DNA of 64,000 bases, from NCBI RefSeq assembly GCF_023277745.1, contig NZ_CP086322.1, forward strand, positions 5,084,001 to 5,148,000. The letters are read 5' to 3'. Both the position numbers and the translations under genes were made by a program. Positions 26,502 to 33,735 of the stretch are shown one piece after another; within the stretch, counting starts at the first letter, position 1; each line of letters opens with the position of its first letter. The notes below the pieces were generated by a model. It saw only the letters and a list, made by a program, of their open reading frames with translations, did not search any database and was not told the DNA's origin. The DNA comes from Streptomyces halobius (lineage in GTDB: Bacteria; Actinomycetota; Actinomycetes; Streptomycetales; Streptomycetaceae).

Positions 26502-26786
26502 GATCTCCTCCTTCTGGTTGGGGTTGCTCACTTCTGGTTGGGGTTTGATTGCTGCCCGGACGCGCAGAGCGCTGGCGGTCGGGGGACGGCGGTGGGGCCG
26601 CAGCCCCATGTGCGTCGTCACGGTGTCGAGCATCTCCCGCAAGGGGAGGCTGTTCTCCGCCTGGAGGACTTCGTGCAGTTGGACTGCCAGCAGAGCGCAT
26701 TCGGGGCAGTGACCAGGGTCGGTGGAACCAGGCGCAACGTAGACGTCGGCTGCGGCCTCGCTGTTTTTCCGCGTGTTGGTCGTCAA
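26385..26786 (-). CDS. Small protein with CxxC motif, read through into the peptide ORF
   Basis: A TTG at 26786 overlaps the stop of the previous gene (TTGA), giving 133 residues if read to the stop at 26385. The first part (about 1-75) looks genuinely coding, with GHCPECALLAVQLHEVLQ and LREMLDTVTTHMGL. The segment before the peptide start has poor codon bias and a direct repeat (CTTCTGGTTGGGGTT on the plus strand, 15 bp, at about 26511 and 26530). There is no stop between the two parts. Either this is one protein or a stop was lost between two genes. The function is unknown. Confidence 0.5.
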   Translation of the reverse strand: MTTNTRKNSEAAADVYVAPGSTDPGHCPECALLAVQLHEVLQAENSLPLREMLDTVTTHMGLRPHRRPPTASALRVRAAIKPQPEVSNPNQKEEIVHFTQMSDSGRHGGPPEDKPWTPPPTPPSPDGDRPKVA

Positions 26787-26974
26787 CGGCGCACCGTCTT
26801 CGGGTGGGGGTGGCTGCGGATCTCGATGTTGTAGTCGGTCGCTTTCGACTTGTCCCCGACGGCGTGCGCCTTGGCGCGCTGTTCGGCCAGGGCCATGCAC
26901 ACATCGCACCCGGCGACCGGCACCGGCTCCGACGCCGGTTCCTTGAGGTGAACGGGGTGGCAGATGCGGGCCAT
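26783..26974 (-). CDS. Small hypothetical protein with CDVC motif, 63 residues
   Basis: The ATG at 26974 overlaps the previous stop as TGATG. The protein starts MARICHPVHLKEPASEPVP, then has GCDVCMALAEQRAKAHAVG and a basic end. The two cysteines and flanking histidines might bind a metal. It belongs to the same tightly overlapped minus-strand operon as the methyltransferase. I do not recognise the family. Confidence 0.6.
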   Translation of the reverse strand: MARICHPVHLKEPASEPVPVAGCDVCMALAEQRAKAHAVGDKSKATDYNIEIRSHPHPKTVRR

Positions 26975-27291
26975 CAGCTCACCACCTGCACGCTGTGAAT
27001 CCAGCGCGGGCCTGCGTCGATTCCGTGGACGGCCAGCCACAACACCCGGCGCCGCTTGCGTCGCAGCCGCCGTTCCTGAAGCTCCTCTCTGGTGAGCACG
27101 TACGGCCGGACGAGGGGCGAGTCCTCGCCACGTAGTAGTACAGGCTGCCGGACAGGTACGTGGCTCGGGTGCGGTGGCGGTACGTCTTCGTGGCGCGGGG
27201 CACGCAGTGAGCCCACCACCCGGTGGCGCCCGCGCGCGGGCAGTAACAGCCGTAGCAGTAGCTCGATGAGCCTTCGGCTAGGCTCGCTCAT
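26974..27291 (-). CDS. Small basic hypothetical protein, first gene of the methyltransferase operon
   Basis: The ATG at 27291 gives 105 residues beginning MSEPSRRLIELLLRLLLPAR. This is an amphipathic Leu/Arg helix, followed by Arg-rich and Pro-rich segments and LTREELQERRLRRKRRR. It could bind nucleic acid or membranes. It leads the operon 27291 to 25256. The region before it (27292-27603) should hold the promoter, and it contains the palindrome at 27569-27590. Confidence 0.6.
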   Translation of the reverse strand: MSEPSRRLIELLLRLLLPARGRHRVVGSLRAPRHEDVPPPHPSHVPVRQPVLLRGEDSPLVRPYVLTREELQERRLRRKRRRVLWLAVHGIDAGPRWIHSVQVVS

Positions 27292-27382
27292 GTCGTCAAC
27301 CTCCAGGGGGTTGGTGGCCACGCCCCCGGACCGGTCGCGCGGTTGCGGGGGTCATGTGTGTGGCGCGTGTTTTCGTTTGGAA

Positions 27383-27520
27383 GTGAGTCATGCTCACGCA
27401 CGCATCGAGAAGGCGCAGTTGTCAGTGCAGGCCAAGGTTTTCCTGTGGTCCTGGCGCCTGACGGTCATTGCAACTGTGGTCGCAGCGACCGCCATCGGCT
27501 CGATGACATGGGGGAGTTGA
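27383..27520 (+). CDS. Small single-pass membrane protein, 45 residues
   Basis: The GTG at 27383 has TTTGGAAG just before it. The protein is hydrophilic for 20 residues and then has one membrane segment (LTVIATVVAATAIGSM). It lies on the opposite strand between the methyltransferase operon and the GntR gene, in a stretch of lower G+C. Such tiny membrane proteins accompany GntR regulators in some integrated plasmids. Here the role is unknown. Confidence 0.4.
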   Translation: MSHAHARIEKAQLSVQAKVFLWSWRLTVIATVVAATAIGSMTWGS

Positions 27521-27568
27521 GGGCATCGGTAGTCGTGTGCGCACTCTGCGTATGTGCGTGACTCCACA

Positions 27569-27590
27569 CTGGACCGGTGGACCGGTCCAG
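27569..27590. promoter_or_regulatory. Palindromic operator, site 1 (GntR candidate)
   Basis: The arms CTGGACCGGT and ACCGGTCCAG match perfectly around GG. The core GACCGGT-N2-ACCGGTC is shared with the palindrome on the other side of the GntR gene, as expected if the repressor binds both. It may control the small-gene/methyltransferase operon. Confidence 0.7.
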
Positions 27591-27603
27591 TCAAGATGTG
27601 CCG

Positions 27604-28344
27604 TCAGCTTTCCTCGCCCATCGGGTAGGTGTCGGTGCGTTTCCAAAGGGCGGAGGGTGTGACGCCCTCCTCGCAGACCAAGGCGCTGCCGTGCTGGTCG
27701 TGAGCGGTATGGAGGTCCACGGCGACCGCGGCGGGACGTTTCACCCCCAGGAGTTCCGCTTCGTGCTTCGTTGCGAGGCGGACGGTGGTGATGTCCGTAC
27801 CCTGCACCGGTCCGCGGCCGGTCTCACGGCGCACATAGTGTGTGGTGCCTTCGGCGATGGGCCCCGACTGTGCGAGGCGGGGGCAGACTTCGGCGATGTC
27901 CGGAGGGAACCATGCGACCACGTACGACATGGGCGTGCCGTCATCGTTGAGCACGAGCCGGGCGCGGTGCAGGGCCTTTTGCCGTGGGGAGAGTGTGAGT
28001 GCGTCGGCGATGTGAGCCGGAGGTGTCAGCATCTCCGGATTTCCCAGTCGGCGGAAAGGGCGCCCTCCAGTAGTGCGGCTGGTGCCGGCACGCCGGGAGC
28101 CTGCTGGTCGGGCGAGCGGAGTTTCGGTGACCGTGAATCCACGCCCTTGGTGAGGGATGACAAGGCCGTCGCCCCGCAGTATCTCCATGGCCTTGATCGC
28201 TGTGGCACGGGAGACGCGCCACTGTTCGCACAGGTCACGGCTCGATGGGAGGAACTGACCGGGGGCAAACTCGCCGTCGGCGATCCGCGCGCGAAGGGAC
28301 TCAGCGATCTGTTCGTACTTGAGTTGCGGCATGCGGGGCTGCAC
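27604..28344 (-). CDS. GntR-family transcriptional regulator, HutC/UTRA type
   Basis: The 246-residue frame starts at the GTG at 28344. An ATG four codons later (28332) is an alternative. The winged-helix domain covers about 5-75 (KYEQIAESLRARIADGEFAPG, CEQWRVSRATAIKAMEIL). The UTRA ligand domain covers about 100-235 with PMSYVVAWFPPDIAEVCPRL. Such repressors release DNA on binding a small molecule. Matching palindromes lie upstream of the gene and past its stop. It diverges from a methyltransferase gene that is probably also under its control. Confidence 0.92.
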   Translation of the reverse strand: MQPRMPQLKYEQIAESLRARIADGEFAPGQFLPSSRDLCEQWRVSRATAIKAMEILRGDGLVIPHQGRGFTVTETPLARPAGSRRAGTSRTTGGRPFRRLGNPEMLTPPAHIADALTLSPRQKALHRARLVLNDDGTPMSYVVAWFPPDIAEVCPRLAQSGPIAEGTTHYVRRETGRGPVQGTDITTVRLATKHEAELLGVKRPAAVAVDLHTAHDQHGSALVCEEGVTPSALWKRTDTYPMGEES

Positions 28345-28357
28345 TTCCGTAGGAGGG

Positions 28358-28377
28358 CTGACCGGTCAACCGGTCAG
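28358..28377. promoter_or_regulatory. Palindromic operator, site 2 (GntR candidate)
   Basis: The arms CTGACCGGT and ACCGGTCAG lie around CA, between the divergent GntR and methyltransferase genes. The core is the same as at 27569-27590. A weaker GGACCAGTGG half-site follows at about 28400. Confidence 0.75.
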
Positions 28378-28422
28378 GTTAGGGTCTGGCGTCGGCTGTG
28401 GACCAGTGGCCAGACTGCGTCC

Positions 28423-29250
28423 ATGACCACACAACGAGACCGCCTCGCCGTCGCTCCCGAAATCCTGGAGTTCTATGGCGAGACCAGCAACGAAGCCGAG
28501 CGGCTGACTGGGTCCGCCGACGGTGTTCTGGAGATGGTCCGCACCCAGGAACTGCTTCGGCGCTTCCTGCCTGAGCCGCCCGCTCGTGTGCTGGATGTCG
28601 GGGGCGGCCCGGGGGCGCATGCCCGATGGCTTGTGAAGGACGGCTACACCGTGCATCTGGTCGACCCGGTGCCGAGGCATGTGGAGCAGGCCAAAGAGGC
28701 CGGGGCCACGGTGGAGCTGGGGGACGCGCGGGAGCTGACCGCCGATGACGATTCGTACGATGCCGTGCTGGTCCTCGGCCCGCTCTACCACCTGCTCGAC
28801 CGTCGCGAGAGACTGAAGGCCCTTCGAGAGGCGCGCCGGGCGGTACGGCCGGGTGGCCTGGTCGCCGCTGCGGCAATCGGCCGGTACGCCTCACTGTTCG
28901 AGCACACGGCTACCACATGGCTCGGCACAAAGGACCGGGTACGTGATGCGGTGGTGGACATCCTCGCGTCCGGTCGTCACGACCCGGGTCGCAAGGGCTT
29001 CACCGCCGCGTACTTCCACACGGCTGATCAACTCGCCGAGGAGATGACCGCCGCCGGACTGGCGGGGGTGACGGTGCATGGGATCGAAGGCCCCGCGTGG
29101 GGGGCGCTGAAAGCCACAGAGCAACACACCGGCCAACACCTCGCGGACTCTTCGTTGTTCGATGCTGCTCTTGAAGCGGCGAAGCTGGCGGAGCCGTACC
29201 CTGAGCTCCTCGCCGCTTCATCGCACATGCTCGCCGTGGCGCGGGCATAG
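28423..29250 (+). CDS. Class I SAM-dependent methyltransferase
   Basis: The protein has 275 residues from the ATG at 28423. The SAM loop is RVLDVGGGPGAHARWL near residues 56-71, followed by VHLVDPVPRHVEQAKE and VLVLGPLYHLLDRRERL. The C-terminal half (SSLFDAALEAAKLAEPYPEL) resembles the UbiE/SmtA-like methyltransferases of actinobacteria. The substrate is unknown. It is divergent from the GntR gene across the operator at 28358, so it may be induced by the GntR ligand. Confidence 0.88.
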   Translation: MTTQRDRLAVAPEILEFYGETSNEAERLTGSADGVLEMVRTQELLRRFLPEPPARVLDVGGGPGAHARWLVKDGYTVHLVDPVPRHVEQAKEAGATVELGDARELTADDDSYDAVLVLGPLYHLLDRRERLKALREARRAVRPGGLVAAAAIGRYASLFEHTATTWLGTKDRVRDAVVDILASGRHDPGRKGFTAAYFHTADQLAEEMTAAGLAGVTVHGIEGPAWGALKATEQHTGQHLADSSLFDAALEAAKLAEPYPELLAASSHMLAVARA

Positions 29251-29375
29251 AACCATCCCCCTCTTAGCGGCAGCGGGCCACGGCGGACGCGGTCGGGCCG
29301 ACGAGCGGTCTCTGTTCCCGGACTCGTTCACCATGCGCTTGCGGGACAGACTTGGCGCCACTGGAAGGAGTGCTG

Positions 29376-29693
29376 ATGAGCGAAGGTTTCGCGCTGTTCG
29401 TTCGCTTTACGTTGCGCGACCAGGACGCGGCAACTGCCTTTGATGATCTGTGTGCTCGCACCTTGGAGGGGATCAAGACGCAGGAGCCCGGCACGCTCGC
29501 GTACGTCACCCACATCCCCGTGGATGAGCCCCTGATCCGCGTTTTCTACGAGCTGTACGCCGATCGCGCCGCGTTCGAGGCACATGAGGCGCAGCCGCAC
29601 ACCAAGCGGTTCCTGGCCGAACGCGAGCAATACCTGTCCGGTGTCGAAGTGACGTTCCTGGACACCATCGCGGGGAAGGTGGCGACGGTCTAG
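29376..29693 (+). CDS. ABM-domain protein (antibiotic biosynthesis monooxygenase/quinol monooxygenase-like)
   Basis: The 105-residue protein has a GGAAGGAG site before the ATG at 29376. The ferredoxin-like ABM fold shows FALFVRFTLRDQDA, PGTLAYVTHIPVDEPLIRVF and the classic AHEAQPHTKRF. These cofactor-free enzymes oxidise quinols or act in stress response. Its TAG shares the CTAG tetramer with the stop of the convergent LCP gene, so the two genes overlap by four bases. Confidence 0.88.
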   Translation: MSEGFALFVRFTLRDQDAATAFDDLCARTLEGIKTQEPGTLAYVTHIPVDEPLIRVFYELYADRAAFEAHEAQPHTKRFLAEREQYLSGVEVTFLDTIAGKVATV

Positions 29694-31312
29694 CCCCCCA
29701 CTGCCGCGAAGTCCGGCCCCACCGTCAGCGTGACCTCCCCCGCCGTCGCCTCCGCCGACCGCTTCAGCTCAGTGTCGGGGAAGCGGGAGGCCAGCACCTG
29801 GGCCTGGGGCTTGAGCGGGGCGGGGTAGCCGATGGTGGTCTTGTCGGTGGCCGGGGCGTTGCCGGTGGCCGTGACGGTGAAGCCGAGTCCGCGCAGGCGG
29901 GCGGCGGCGGTGGCGGCCTGGCCCGCGACGCCGGTGCCGTTGAGGACGCGGACCCGGACGGAGCGCGCGGTCACCGGGTGCTTGGCGGCCTCGGCGAGCT
30001 TCTTCTTCCCCGCGGGGCCGATCTCGCGGTCGTGCGCGACGTCGCTGAACAGATCGCCGGCCTGCGGGTATTGCCAGATGACATTGGCCTTGTCGGTCGG
30101 GACGTCGGCCTCGCGGTAGTAGTTGGGCACGGTCAGGAAGGTGAGGCGGTCGCTGGGGATGTCCTTGACCGTAGCGGCGAGGTCGTAGAGCGGCTTGAGT
30201 CCCGCCAGATCCTTGTCGGTGGTGATCGACTTCGTTGCCGAGTCGAGGAAGCCGTAGAGATCGCCGGGGCTGGTGAGTTTGGCCTGGGCCTTGGTGAGCA
30301 GCGCCTTCATGAACTCCTGCTGGCGACCGATGCGGCCGAGGTCGGATCCGTCGCCGACGCTGTAGCGGGTACGGACATAGCCGAGGGCCTTCTCGTCCCG
30401 GACGGTCTGGCAGCCCGCGTCCAGGTCCAGATGGGCCTTCTTGTCGTGGATGGCGTGCTTGGGGCAGACCTCGATGCCGTCCAGTGCGTTGACCATGCCC
30501 TTGAAGCCCTGGAAGTCGATCGAGGCGAAGTTGTCGATGCGCAGGCCGGTGTTCTTCTCGACGGTCTTGATGGTGCAGGCGGCGGCCTTGCCGATGTCGC
30601 CGCTTTCGCCGCCGATCGAGAACGCCTCGTTGATCTTGAAGTGGTGCGGGGTGGACCGCGAGCCGTCGCCGCGCTCGCAGGCGGGTATCCGCACCCAGGA
30701 GTCGCGCGGGAAGGACAGCGCGGTGGCCCACTTACGGTTGGCGGCGATGTGCAGCAGCATCAGGGTGTCCGACTGCATGGTGGTCAGGCCCTTGCCGTAC
30801 TTGGCGTTGGCGCCCGCGCGGCTGTCCGAGCCGACGACCAGGATGTTCTTGGAGCCGGGGCTGAGGTTGACGGGCCGGTCGCCGTCGAGCCCGATGTCCG
30901 CGCCCTGGATGTTGCCGTCCAGTGTGAAGTAGACCCAGGCGCCGACGCCGGCCGTGCCGAGCAGCAGGACGCCGAGGAGGCCGCCGGTCCAGGCGACGAT
31001 CCGGCCGCGGCGGGTGATCCGCAGCTTGCCGTTGCCGGAGCCGGTACGGGGGCCGGTGCCGTTGCCGGATGCCCGGCCCGCCCTCCGGGAGCCGCCGGCG
31101 GCCCTATGGGACGGGGCATCGGCCCTATGGGACGGGGCGTCGGCCCTGCGGGAGTTGGGGCCCGCGCTTCTGCGGCGGGGCGCGCCGGACGTATCCGCCC
31201 CGTCGCCCGGGGGCCCGGTGCCCCGCCGGGGCGTCGCCTGCCTCTGCGGCTGCCCCTGCGATTGCCTTCGCGGCTGCCTGCGCGACTGCCTCTGTATTTG
31301 CCTGTCATGCAC
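29690..31312 (-). CDS. LCP-family cell-wall glycopolymer ligase with LytR_C domain
   Basis: The 540-residue protein has a very basic Arg/Gln-rich cytoplasmic head with repeats (RADAPSHRADAPSHRA, residues about 55-70). One membrane helix follows (about 107-128). The outside LCP domain (about 155-330) has VVGSDSRAG and SFPRDSWVRIP, which hold the Asp/Arg residues that bind polyprenyl-phosphate, and later YVRTRYSVGDGSDLGRIGRQ. A LytR_C domain (about 440-530, RVRVLNGTGVAGQA) closes the protein. It attaches teichoic-acid-like or capsule polymers to peptidoglycan. Confidence 0.93.
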   Translation of the reverse strand: MHDRQIQRQSRRQPRRQSQGQPQRQATPRRGTGPPGDGADTSGAPRRRSAGPNSRRADAPSHRADAPSHRAAGGSRRAGRASGNGTGPRTGSGNGKLRITRRGRIVAWTGGLLGVLLLGTAGVGAWVYFTLDGNIQGADIGLDGDRPVNLSPGSKNILVVGSDSRAGANAKYGKGLTTMQSDTLMLLHIAANRKWATALSFPRDSWVRIPACERGDGSRSTPHHFKINEAFSIGGESGDIGKAAACTIKTVEKNTGLRIDNFASIDFQGFKGMVNALDGIEVCPKHAIHDKKAHLDLDAGCQTVRDEKALGYVRTRYSVGDGSDLGRIGRQQEFMKALLTKAQAKLTSPGDLYGFLDSATKSITTDKDLAGLKPLYDLAATVKDIPSDRLTFLTVPNYYREADVPTDKANVIWQYPQAGDLFSDVAHDREIGPAGKKKLAEAAKHPVTARSVRVRVLNGTGVAGQAATAAARLRGLGFTVTATGNAPATDKTTIGYPAPLKPQAQVLASRFPDTELKRSAEATAGEVTLTVGPDFAAVGG

Positions 31313-31423
31313 GCCGGTGGCCCTTCTGGTCCTTCACATGCTTCGTGGGGGAGGGAGCGGCATCGGCGGCCGGAGGCGGCAGCAGGGGCGAGCTCGGAGA
31401 GCTCGGCGGGAGGGGGCCGGGGG

Positions 31424-31672
31424 TCAGATGCCGGTGCTGGGGAGGAGTCGTACGGACTCGGAGTCGTAACGGAGCCATCGCGGACGGGGGCCGCCGGAGA
31501 GGGTGCGCAGCCGGCACCACTCGTCGCCGGTGTCGTCCGTCCACCAGGCGCTGATCCGTCCCAACTCCCATGTGCCGTCGGGGTATTGGACCTCCACGGG
31601 CTGGTATACCCATCGCACCTCCGCCTCTGGAGGCGGACAATCCCAGGTCAGGAGTCCGCGTTCCGTCGCCAT
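31424..31672 (-). CDS. Small hypothetical protein under a BlaI-type operator
   Basis: The ATG at 31672 has GAAGGGGGAG just before it. An upstream ATG (31699) has no ribosome site. The 82-residue protein is rich in Trp (RWVYQPVEVQYPDGTWELGR, SAWWTDDTGDEW), a compact beta-type pattern. I recognise it only as a conserved small Streptomyces protein. A perfect TCTACA-N4-TGTAGA palindrome lies 55 bp upstream, so it is probably a member of the BlaI regulon. Confidence 0.65.
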   Translation of the reverse strand: MATERGLLTWDCPPPEAEVRWVYQPVEVQYPDGTWELGRISAWWTDDTGDEWCRLRTLSGGPRPRWLRYDSESVRLLPSTGI

Positions 31673-31727
31673 CTCCCCCTTCGGCCGCGCCTGTTGCATG
31701 TGTCCGACGCAAATTCTACCGATCGTA

Positions 31728-31743
31728 TCTACAGTGTTGTAGA
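31728..31743. promoter_or_regulatory. BlaI-type operator A
   Basis: TCTACA, GTGT, TGTAGA, then AGTT. It is identical in plan to two further sites at 32640 and 33321, and matches the TACA-N4-TGTA core of BlaI/MecI boxes. It is upstream of the small gene at 31424-31672. Confidence 0.8.
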
Positions 31744-31981
31744 AGTTGTCCGATTGTGCAGTGGATCACAGTCGAGGAGGCGGATCGCTGCTCAGGGCAG
31801 TGGATCACAGCCTAGGCTGCGGAGCGTCAGGTGTTCAGGCACAGTCGGTGGGCCAGTTGTGGATCAGCCCGAACGTGGACCGGCCTGAGCGTGGACCAGC
31901 CCGATAGCGGAAGCCCGAACGTGGATCAGTCTGCCGTCGCGACGGCGTCGCCGCCTTGAGAACGACGAACAGTGCGGGCGG
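31744..31981. other. Short AT-richer intergenic stretch with repeated GTGGATCA
   Basis: GTGGATCA or CGTGGA(C/T)CA recurs six or more times between 31771 and 31930. No gene is seen. It may be a decayed repeat at the end of the BlaI gene. Confidence 0.45.
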
Positions 31982-32488
31982 TCAGCTGCCGCCCCGGCCG
32001 GGGCTCTGGCCGGGCTCCTGGTCGGTGTCCTCGGCGGTGGCGCGGTCCAGGAGGGTGCGCAGCAACTGCTCGTCGTGCGCCGAGAGCGCGGAGACGAAGC
32101 TGGTGAGGACGGCGTCCCGGTCCGGTTCGCCGTCCAGGACACGGCGCATCCGCAGCGCGGCGAGCCCGGCCTCGTCGGCGGCCGGGGTCCATACGTACGC
32201 GCGGCCGGCGCGCTCGCGGGTGACGGCCTGCTTCGCGTGCAGCCGGGACAGGATCGTCACCACGGTCGTGTACGCGAGATCGCCGCCGAGCCGTTCCTGG
32301 ACCCACGCGGCGGTGACCGGGCCGGGTGAACGGTGCAGCGCGGCCAGCACCTGGGCCTCCAGCTGGCCCTGCCCGCGCCGGCGGCCGCGGCCGTGTCCGG
32401 CGGCCTTGAACCGCCCGCCGAAGTCGGCACCGCCGAGCGAGTCCCCGACCGAATTGCCGGGGGCCTTCCCGAGGGGCCTGCCGCCCAT
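31982..32488 (-). CDS. BlaI/MecI/CopY-family transcriptional repressor
   Basis: The ATG at 32488 is preceded by CGGGAGGCGACAGC. This start is preferred over upstream starts that add Arg/Pro-rich sequence. The 168-residue protein has the family winged helix at about 40-110 (QLEAQVLAALHRSPGPVTAAWVQERL, LAYTTVVTILSRLHAKQAV). A dimerisation tail follows with FVSALSAHDEQLLRTLL. Streptomyces BlaI proteins usually pair with an M56 peptidase (BlaR-like) that senses the signal. None is adjacent. Three matching operators lie within 1.7 kb. Confidence 0.92.
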   Translation of the reverse strand: MGGRPLGKAPGNSVGDSLGGADFGGRFKAAGHGRGRRRGQGQLEAQVLAALHRSPGPVTAAWVQERLGGDLAYTTVVTILSRLHAKQAVTRERAGRAYVWTPAADEAGLAALRMRRVLDGEPDRDAVLTSFVSALSAHDEQLLRTLLDRATAEDTDQEPGQSPGRGGS

Positions 32489-32639
32489 GCTGTCGCCTCC
32501 CGTCGCGCCGGGTGCCCCGCTGGCCGGGACGTCGGGGCATTTTACTGAGCGCCCGGGTATGCGGAGGGGGTCCGTACGGCATGTTCCCGGCGCGGCCTCT
32601 CGCCTGGCACGCACTCGTCATCTCCCCGCGGCCACAACT

Positions 32640-32655
32640 TCTACGCTCCTGTAGA
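32640..32655. promoter_or_regulatory. BlaI-type operator B, before the repressor gene
   Basis: TCTACG, CTCC, TGTAGA: one mismatch from the other two copies. It is 152 bp upstream of the BlaI-type start, consistent with self-repression. Confidence 0.75.
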
Positions 32656-32707
32656 TTTCAGGTTCCTGCACGCGGACGCGATGCCCGGACGTGGGTGCGG
32701 CGCCTGG

Positions 32708-32767
32708 ACGTGGGGCCGGCTCCCCGGACGTAAAGAGACGTGGGGCCGGCTCCCCGGACGCGAAGAG
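32708..32767. repeat. Two 30-bp tandem copies
   Basis: ACGTGGGGCCGGCTCCCCGG with a short tail occurs twice in tandem (32708 and 32738) with two mismatches. Each contains a GGGGCCGGCTCCCC palindrome. Confidence 0.9.
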
Positions 32768-32791
32768 GGGGTGGCCACGGCCACCCCCTCT
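32764..32791 (-). terminator. Terminator after terB-like gene
   Basis: AGAGGGGGTGGCC and GGCCACCCCCTCT form a perfect 13-bp stem. It is 23 bp after the stop at 32815. No T-run follows. Confidence 0.8.
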
Positions 32792-32814
32792 CGTCCGTCC
32801 CTCGGAGGTCGAGC

Positions 32815-33270
32815 TCAGAGATCGAATTCGGCCGGCGCGATGCCCAGCGCGAAGCACACCTCACGCACCAGCGCCTGCTCCGTCTTGTCGAAGTCGCCGT
32901 CGGCGCCGCCGATCACGATGCCGATCTGGATCACGGCTCGCGCCTCGACCGGCTTCTTCTTCACCTTGCCGACCTCCTGCATGACGGCGACCTTGCCGAA
33001 GTCGAAGTCGGCGGTCAGCTTGTCGAGATAGCCGTCGAAGCGCAGCTGGAGATCGTCCGCGGGGAAGTTCTGCAGCACCTCGTTCGTGGCGATGAGCTGG
33101 GCCACCCGCCGGCGCTCCGACGCGTCGACGGTGCCGTCCGCGGCGGCCACCAGGGCGCACATCGCCATGCTCGCGTCCCGGAAGGCGCCGCTCTTGAGGT
33201 CGTTCTTCTTGGCGACGAGCTGGTTCTGCATCGTCTGGGCGGATTCCTTGATCCGGTCCCACAGGGCCAT
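32815..33270 (-). CDS. TerB-family tellurite-resistance-like protein
   Basis: The ATG at 33270 has AGGAGAACCCC before it. The 151-residue all-helical protein has two acidic Asp-rich loops that bind metal: AAADGTVDASERR near 43-55 and GGADGDFDKTEQ near 121-132, the hallmarks of TerB. In ter systems it works at the membrane with TerD-like proteins. Here it stands alone. A perfect BlaI-type operator lies 51 bp upstream. Confidence 0.9.
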   Translation of the reverse strand: MALWDRIKESAQTMQNQLVAKKNDLKSGAFRDASMAMCALVAAADGTVDASERRRVAQLIATNEVLQNFPADDLQLRFDGYLDKLTADFDFGKVAVMQEVGKVKKKPVEARAVIQIGIVIGGADGDFDKTEQALVREVCFALGIAPAEFDL

Positions 33271-33320
33271 GGGGTTCTCCTAGGTCATCGTCTGTGAACA
33301 CGGGTCATGCGCAAGCAAAA

Positions 33321-33336
33321 TCTACAGGCTTGTAGA
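33321..33336. promoter_or_regulatory. BlaI-type operator C
   Basis: TCTACA, GGCT, TGTAGA followed by AGTT. The palindrome is perfect, between terB (minus) and the small-protein/desaturase operon (plus), so it may act on both. A -10-like TAGGAT is at 33375-33380 on the plus side. Confidence 0.85.
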
Positions 33337-33498
33337 AGTTACCCGACGGGATGGTCCCCACCTGGGTAGATCGGTAGGATAATCGTCTCTTTTGTGGTGA
33401 TTTGGCGGTCCGGGTTCGCGTACGGTGGAAGCATCGAAGGGAATTCGTATTCCGGCGGCCGCGCCGGACTCGTCGCAAGGTGCCAGAGGTGAGCACCC

Positions 33499-33735
33499 AT
33501 GCAGACTTTTTTGACCGTGATCGTGCTGCTCGCGCTGGTCGCTCTGGGGATCCTCTTCCTCATGAGGGTCAACGCCCAGACGACCGGACGGCCCGTCCAC
33601 CACCACAGGCACCCGTCCCCACACCCGTCGTTCCGCCTGCGGCCACACAAACGGTCACGCGGCGACACCACCCACGCCGGGTCGCGTGAGGCCGGGCCAC
33701 CGCCCCCTACTCCTAAGGCAGGCGACGACTTGTGA
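33499..33735 (+). CDS. Small membrane-anchored protein, 78 residues
   Basis: The ATG at 33499 follows GAGGTG. One N-terminal membrane segment (TVIVLLALVALGILFLM) is followed by a His-rich stretch (PVHHHRHPSPHP) and a basic tail. Its stop overlaps the GTG of the desaturase gene (GTGA), so the two are co-translated. It may assist the desaturase at the membrane or bind iron. The function is unproven. Confidence 0.65.
   Translation: MQTFLTVIVLLALVALGILFLMRVNAQTTGRPVHHHRHPSPHPSFRLRPHKRSRGDTTHAGSREAGPPPPTPKAGDDL

Noticed and set aside
25256..29693. Graspetide or lanthipeptide cluster
   Set aside because: The extended methyltransferase fits such clusters, but no ATP-grasp ligase or LanM/LanKC-type enzyme lies anywhere in the window. 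Only a looser peptide-plus-methyltransferase idea is kept.
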